This document shows positions 15,885 through 19,624 of a DNA stretch of 19,624 bases, piece after piece. The notes beneath the pieces were generated by a model. That model did not search any database. It saw nothing but the letters and a program-made list of their open reading frames with translations, and was not told the DNA's origin. Both the position numbers and the translations under genes were made by a program. Every line of letters begins with the position of its first letter. The first letter of the stretch is position 1. Source of the DNA: Lachnospiraceae bacterium (GTDB lineage: Bacteria > Bacillota > Clostridia > Lachnospirales > Lachnospiraceae); contig JAAVAA010000065.1 in the NCBI GenBank assembly GCA_014804285.1, forward strand, positions 66,165 through 85,788, read 5' to 3'.

Positions 15885-16716
15885 GATTGGTTTCCGCCAT
15901 GCGGAAATCAGGGTTATTATATTCGGGGGAGAGTTCATTAGCTAAAAGAATTCCCGGGTGGAAAAGTAAACAAAGTGTATCAGAAGCTTCCCCATATTTT
16001 TTAAAGTGGGGAAGTAGCTTTAAAATCCGCTGCTGATCCATATGACCGCCCATCACAAGTCCCCATAAGGAGAACCGGTTTTTCATAGGGATGATTAACC
16101 GGCGGCGGGCGTGGATAGCGCAAAAACGCAAAGCCAGATTCTTCAAGAAGCCGAGAAGATCATAGCTTGGGTAAAGCGATGGAACTTTGAGATAAGGAAG
16201 GAGGGGCTCTGACGGAATCCGGATAAATTCACAGTTATAGTTATTTTTCTTTAGAACATCATAGAGTGCATCCCAAACTACAGGAACCAGATGTGTATGC
16301 TGGTGAGAATCAATTCTCAGCCGGTAGTCAGATGGCATTTGCTCTAAAAAGACCTTAATCTGGGCATCCAGCTCGGCAGACAGCTGCTTCCTATATTGTC
16401 TGCGCAGGAAAGGATGGTAGGAAATCATAAATAAAAAAGACCAGGAAAGCTTAAAATAACCGTTGGCATTCACCAACAGAGGTACTTGGGAAGGGGCAGC
16501 ACAGCAATGGCCTTCCATCAGGTTAAGGTGCACAGAAAGCATTAATCTGCGTATATGGTCATTGGTTTTATCATGAAACATTTCCATACATGAATGAAAA
16601 CAGCTCATGTTTGGGATGATGCTGATACTGTCTAAGAATCCTTTTTGCGCAAGGGAGAGGATGTCATTTGAAACATTGCCGGACAAGCCATAATCGTCAG
16701 CGTGAAAAATAAGCAT
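15835..16716 (-). CDS. YdjC/ChbG-like carbohydrate deacetylase
   Basis: The 293-residue product belongs to the YdjC/ChbG family of metal-dependent deacetylases, which remove N-acetyl groups from GlcNAc-containing oligosaccharides. HADDYG (5-10), SVHLNL (61-66) and DSHQHTH (136-142) carry the expected Asp and His metal ligands, and LLFHPG occurs near the C-terminus. Length is normal and no signal peptide is seen, so it should act in the cytoplasm. I chose the ATG at 16716: the family homology begins at once, and a longer GTG start at 16785 would sit at about the predicted transcription start of the promoter at 16790-16818. It is the only - strand gene and overlaps the preceding GT2 gene tail-to-tail. 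It may deacetylate a precursor of this polysaccharide, or serve an unrelated sugar salvage role. Confidence 0.88.
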   Translation of the reverse strand: MLIFHADDYGLSGNVSNDILSLAQKGFLDSISIIPNMSCFHSCMEMFHDKTNDHIRRLMLSVHLNLMEGHCCAAPSQVPLLVNANGYFKLSWSFLFMISYHPFLRRQYRKQLSAELDAQIKVFLEQMPSDYRLRIDSHQHTHLVPVVWDALYDVLKKNNYNCEFIRIPSEPLLPYLKVPSLYPSYDLLGFLKNLALRFCAIHARRRLIIPMKNRFSLWGLVMGGHMDQQRILKLLPHFKKYGEASDTLCLLFHPGILLANELSPEYNNPDFRMAETNPNRRMEYQSVCSLRNS

Positions 16717-16789
16717 AATATCTTCGTTGATTCCCTTCTTATAACCTATTTGGCGGTTCAGGCCAAATGACTGCTTGTATTGCACACCA

Positions 16790-16818
16790 AGTATAAAAGA
16801 AAATTAATGTTTTTTCAA
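16790..16818 (-). promoter_or_regulatory. Sigma-A-type promoter for the deacetylase gene
   Basis: Read on the - strand, TTGAAA (16813-16818) is followed after exactly 17 bases by TATACT (16790-16795). Both hexamers differ from consensus at one position and the spacer is optimal. The predicted transcript starts near 16783, giving a 5' leader of about 65 bases before the ATG at 16716. Confidence 0.7.
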
Positions 16819-16823
16819 GGACT

Positions 16824-16850
16824 TTGTGGATATCATCAGAATAATATGAT
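16824..16850 (+). promoter_or_regulatory. Possible promoter for the 844-residue membrane protein gene
   Basis: TTGTGG (16824-16829) and TATGAT (16845-16850) form a candidate + strand promoter. The 15-base spacer is short, so this is a weak call, but some promoter is expected here because the upstream neighbour is on the other strand. Confidence 0.35.
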
Positions 16851-16852
16851 AT
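16830..16852. promoter_or_regulatory. Operator-like inverted repeat in the divergent promoter region
   Basis: ATATCAT (16830-16836) and ATGATAT (16846-16852) form a perfect 7-base inverted repeat with a 9-base spacer. The repeat covers the candidate + strand -10 hexamer and lies just upstream of the - strand promoter, a position where a repressor or activator could affect both genes. In AT-rich DNA it may also be chance. Confidence 0.3.
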
Positions 16853-16880
16853 ATTCTTAAAGGAGAATTGGATATCGTTT

Positions 16881-16910
16881 ATGAAGATATTAATTGTAAA
16901 AGATGCGTAG
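16881..16910 (+). other. Nine-codon mini-ORF in the leader of the next gene
   Basis: An ATG at 16881 opens a frame encoding MKILIVKDA followed by TAG. AAAGGAG at 16859-16865 lies 15 bases upstream, too far for efficient initiation, with a weak GGAT closer. The peptide resembles the first strand of GT4 proteins such as the two in this window, so it could be a gene-start relic, a leader peptide, or chance. Confidence 0.25.
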
Positions 16911-16925
16911 AATGGTAATATTTAC

Positions 16926-16931
16926 AGGAGG
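16926..16931 (+). promoter_or_regulatory. Ribosome binding site deciding a GTG start
   Basis: A perfect AGGAGG stands 8 bases before the GTG at 16940 and supports this non-ATG start for the 844-residue protein. Confidence 0.8.
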
Positions 16932-16939
16932 AATAATTA

Positions 16940-19474
16940 GTGAATAGTTTATATAAAGCAAAATGTCTGATAATAAAAAATTGGATATTTATTGTTTTGA
17001 TAATACTTATATTGGGAATCTATTCAAGACGGAATACGGATCTTCAAACAGAGATGGTTTCATGGCCGGATACCATGGTATCTTTTACGACAGATATGGG
17101 AGTGTTGTCTCAGTCGTGGCAGCCTCAAATGAAATCAATTAAGGGAATTAGTATTGAGTATGAGGCACTGAATAATTTTAAAACAACAATCGAAATGCGG
17201 ATAAAGAATGGGGAAAATATTTTAGCAGAACATTTGGCGGAGTGTGATTTTTTAGAAGGAGAAACGAAGACGCTGGATTTTTCTTTTGATACAATTCAAG
17301 TTGAACCCGGGAAAAAATATACGATAGAACTGAACTATTTAAATGCTGAAGAATTTGGAGAACTTAAGTTAAGTGCGGGAACAGAGTATGGCGGATGCCA
17401 AATCAGCGGAAAAGATGCCAACTGCGCGCTCGCGTATAAAATTAATTTTGCAAAACCATCAAGGCTATGGTGGATGTTTATTTGTTTTGCGCCAATATTT
17501 GCAATTGCATTTTTATATATGATGATATGGAATAGAAAGTTCGAAGAAACAATCACATTAGCTTTGGTTACGGTGGGGCTGATGCTGTATTTTGCTGGAT
17601 GGATTGAGAAACTCCATACAGGTATCATTATAATATCAATATTTTCTGTGATAAGTTTTTTGGCGGCAGTTTACTTGTTTAATGGCAAAAAGAAAGAGTA
17701 TAAAGATTTGCTGTCACCGGGACTGCTGATATATTTGGGATTAGTTTGTTTGATTATTTTGAATGCACATGATTTGTATATGGCAAAGTGGGATGAATAT
17801 TCCCATTGGGGGATTGCTGTCAAGGATATGTTTTTTTATTCGTGTTTTGGAAAGCATGTTAATTCTACATTATTATTGCCGCGTTATTTTCCATTTGCAA
17901 CACTTATCGAATATTGGTTTATGTATCATAATGGACTATTTAGTGAGAGTATTCTATATGTTGGCTTTCATGTAATGGTACTGAGCGCGTTAATTCCAGC
18001 TGCTAAAAGTATTCAAAAAAGCTGGAAATATTTATTTCCAGTATTGGCTGTTATTATTTTTATCCCGGCAGCTTTTTTTTATGATGTGTCAAACTGCATC
18101 TACGTGGATCCGTTAATAGCCGTATGGGTAGGCTATATTTTAATATGTTACTTTAGTGAAAAATTTTCAAGTTTTAATTGGTGTAGAATTACGGCGGGAG
18201 TCATTGCACTGGTAATGACGAAAGATGCGGGAATTGCGTTAGCGGGCTGTGCACTTTTAATTATACTTGGAGATATGCTTTATCAACATTTTAAGGAAGG
18301 GCATTTAAAGAAAGTTCAATGGGGACTTTCTGTTTTATGGCCGGTTTTGGCAGTTGCCTTCTTTTTCAGCTGGCAGGTTTACTTAGTGATACCAGCGCAG
18401 AATACAATAGTAAATGAACAGTCAAATGAAGCTGAAATGTCAGATTCAGGAAATTCAAAAGAAAAAGCAGAAAAAGAACCGGTTTCATTTGCGACAATTT
18501 CTGCAAGCGGGATTACAGCGGATAAAATACGGGATATGTTCAGCAATGAAGGAGAAGAGCCTTATGAAGAGATAGTTCAAAATTTTGTAATCAGGATATT
18601 TGACGGAGATACTTATAATATAGGAAATATTGTATTTTCTTATATGGATTTATTGATTGTGTTTGTACTTGTGATATGTGTGCTGATGATCAAGATCTGT
18701 CCGCATTGTAGAAACAGAATCATCGTATGCGGCAAAATGTTTATCATTGCAGGAGTAATGTACGCATGTTTCATGCTGGTATGTTATTTATTTACATTTT
18801 CTAAAGAAGAAGGGGTCAGGCTGGCATCATATAGTAGATACATGTCTGGATATCTGGCAGGGATTTTTGTGGCAGGTTTGTCATTACTTCTGCTGGAAAT
18901 GTCAAGGGTGCAGGAAGAAAATAAGGTGTGTCAAAAAATATTAATAGGGATTTGGGCTATATTAATAGTCATTGCGCCTGTGAATAATCTTTTTGTTAAG
19001 AATATGGATGAGGCTATAACACCTAATAAGAGGCACGGATATGATGAGATTCAACAATTGATCCGAAGCGTCGGCGAAAGGGCTGAAAATATATATTTTG
19101 TGTGTAATGATAGTAATGGAGAGGCATATTATATGTTCAAAACTGCGGCCTGTCCGTTGAAGCTTCCTTATCGTGATTGGAATATTTTTGCGTCTGAGGA
19201 GGCGTATTTAAAGCAATGTGATATTAATGCGGAAAATGGACATCAGACGTTACCAGGGAAGTATGTCTCTTTGGAACAGTTGAGCAATAAATTGAAACAG
19301 TGTCAATATATCTATTTATTTCATCCCAACGATGTTTTTGCGGAATCATATGGAGAACTATTTGTAGAACCAGAAAAAATTGGTGATGGAACCTTTTATC
19401 AGGTTCAAGTGGATTCCATGGGAAAAGTCAGTCTTTCTTACATTGGACAAGTAGGAATTCTCTCATATGAATAG
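16940..19474 (+). CDS. Large polytopic membrane protein, unrecognised GT-C-like family
   Basis: I do not recognise a named family. The 844-residue protein has an N-terminal membrane helix (about 13-28), then an outer domain of about 140 residues (35-175) that reads as a beta-sandwich (alternating strands, EPGKKYTIELNY at 122-133), then about eleven helices, and a soluble C-terminal part from about 680. Within the membrane part WDEYSHW (284-290) follows a helix and provides an acidic pair like the GT-C catalytic Asp; RYFPFATL (315-322), YVDPLIA (388-394) and TKDAG (427-431) also look conserved. A charged, low-complexity outer segment lies near 488-520. It starts at GTG with a perfect AGGAGG. 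The gene is AT-rich by eye, like the gene at 975. A surface-glycan transferase role is inferred from architecture and context. Confidence 0.7.
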   Translation: MNSLYKAKCLIIKNWIFIVLIILILGIYSRRNTDLQTEMVSWPDTMVSFTTDMGVLSQSWQPQMKSIKGISIEYEALNNFKTTIEMRIKNGENILAEHLAECDFLEGETKTLDFSFDTIQVEPGKKYTIELNYLNAEEFGELKLSAGTEYGGCQISGKDANCALAYKINFAKPSRLWWMFICFAPIFAIAFLYMMIWNRKFEETITLALVTVGLMLYFAGWIEKLHTGIIIISIFSVISFLAAVYLFNGKKKEYKDLLSPGLLIYLGLVCLIILNAHDLYMAKWDEYSHWGIAVKDMFFYSCFGKHVNSTLLLPRYFPFATLIEYWFMYHNGLFSESILYVGFHVMVLSALIPAAKSIQKSWKYLFPVLAVIIFIPAAFFYDVSNCIYVDPLIAVWVGYILICYFSEKFSSFNWCRITAGVIALVMTKDAGIALAGCALLIILGDMLYQHFKEGHLKKVQWGLSVLWPVLAVAFFFSWQVYLVIPAQNTIVNEQSNEAEMSDSGNSKEKAEKEPVSFATISASGITADKIRDMFSNEGEEPYEEIVQNFVIRIFDGDTYNIGNIVFSYMDLLIVFVLVICVLMIKICPHCRNRIIVCGKMFIIAGVMYACFMLVCYLFTFSKEEGVRLASYSRYMSGYLAGIFVAGLSLLLLEMSRVQEENKVCQKILIGIWAILIVIAPVNNLFVKNMDEAITPNKRHGYDEIQQLIRSVGERAENIYFVCNDSNGEAYYMFKTAACPLKLPYRDWNIFASEEAYLKQCDINAENGHQTLPGKYVSLEQLSNKLKQCQYIYLFHPNDVFAESYGELFVEPEKIGDGTFYQVQVDSMGKVSLSYIGQVGILSYE

Positions 19475-19494
19475 CATATAACTTGGAGGAAAGC

Positions 19495-19512
19495 ATGGAG
19501 AAAATAAAATGA
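19495..19512 (+). other. Five-codon mini-ORF overlapping the next start
   Basis: GGAGG (19485-19489) with 5-base spacing precedes an ATG at 19495 that encodes only MEKIK before TGA. That stop overlaps the ATG at 19509 as ATGA. The strong site could load ribosomes that re-initiate at the following gene, or the real start could be affected by a frameshift or sequence error. Confidence 0.35.
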
Positions 19513-19624
19513 AAAACATTTTTTTGGAATTTATTAACCGGCATGAACGTGCAAAAGTTATATGGACAGTCCTAAAAAATAACAATAATTCTGATTTGAG
19601 AAAAAGGATTTTGGATGAAGATTA
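19509..19624 (+). CDS. Start of an unidentified gene, cut by the window edge
   Basis: An open frame starts at the ATG at 19509, with GGAG (19497-19500) at 8-base spacing, and runs off the right edge after 38 codons (MKNIFLEFINRHERAKVIWT and onward). The visible part is mixed charged and hydrophobic, without a signal peptide or a motif I can name. It lies 34 bases after the 844-residue membrane protein gene and is probably co-transcribed with it. Function unknown. Confidence 0.55.
   Translation, partial: MKNIFLEFINRHERAKVIWTVLKNNNNSDLRKRILDED

Noticed and set aside
15987..16014. Hairpin CTTCCCCA / TGGGGAAG with 12-base loop, considered as a terminator between the convergent genes
   Set aside because: It lies inside the deacetylase coding region, has no T-run following it on either strand and encodes ordinary residues.
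16717..16785. Longer GTG start at 16785 for the deacetylase
   Set aside because: It would lie at about the predicted transcription start, has no Shine-Dalgarno, and the added 23 residues precede the usual family N-terminus.
1..19624. CRISPR array, tRNA/rRNA genes, insertion sequences, invertible promoter repeats
   Set aside because: I looked for regularly spaced repeats, RNA-gene signatures, transposase motifs and long inverted repeats and saw none; a computed repeat search could still find short ones.

Overview
The window looks like the interior of a large cell-surface polysaccharide (capsule/exopolysaccharide) biosynthesis locus from a Gram-positive, low-to-moderate GC anaerobe, most likely a gut Lachnospiraceae-type member of the Clostridia. 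This rests on codon and protein style, strong AGGAGG-type ribosome binding sites, and the mix of Wzy-like polymerases, GT4/GT2/GT26 transferases and polytopic GT-C-like proteins. No rRNA, tRNA, IS element, CRISPR array or clear intrinsic terminator was seen. The taxonomic call is an inference from general appearance.

Layout. Positions 1-15884 hold twelve genes, all on the + strand and tightly packed: a GH88/GH105-like hydrolase (open at the left edge), a DUF6056-like membrane protein, a GT11 fucosyltransferase-like protein, a Wzy-like polymerase, a GT4 enzyme, a GT-C-like membrane protein, a second Wzy-like polymerase, a GT26-GT4 fusion, a GtrII-like membrane protein, another GT4-like enzyme and two GT2 enzymes. 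From 7584 to 13784 five consecutive junctions are 4-base ATGA/GTGA overlaps, so this part is very probably one translationally coupled operon. At 15835-16716 a single YdjC/ChbG-like deacetylase gene runs on the - strand, overlaps the last GT2 gene tail-to-tail by 50 bases, and has its own good sigma-A-type promoter. A divergent intergenic region follows, then an 844-residue polytopic membrane protein on the + strand and the start of one more gene cut by the right edge.

How it may work. The cytoplasmic GT4/GT2/GT26/GT11 enzymes would build an oligosaccharide repeat on a lipid carrier. The Wzy-like proteins would polymerise repeats outside the membrane. The four polytopic GT-C-like proteins could add side residues from polyprenyl-phosphate sugars on the outer face. 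The GH105-like and deacetylase-like proteins could trim or modify the glycan. No flippase (Wzx), initiating phosphoglycosyltransferase, chain-length regulator or nucleotide-sugar synthesis gene lies in the window, so these must be elsewhere.

Most notable: two paralogous Wzy-like polymerases in one locus, the second with an extra C-terminal membrane-anchored domain; a GT26-GT4 fusion; four different GT-C-like membrane proteins; and the inverted, separately promoted deacetylase gene.
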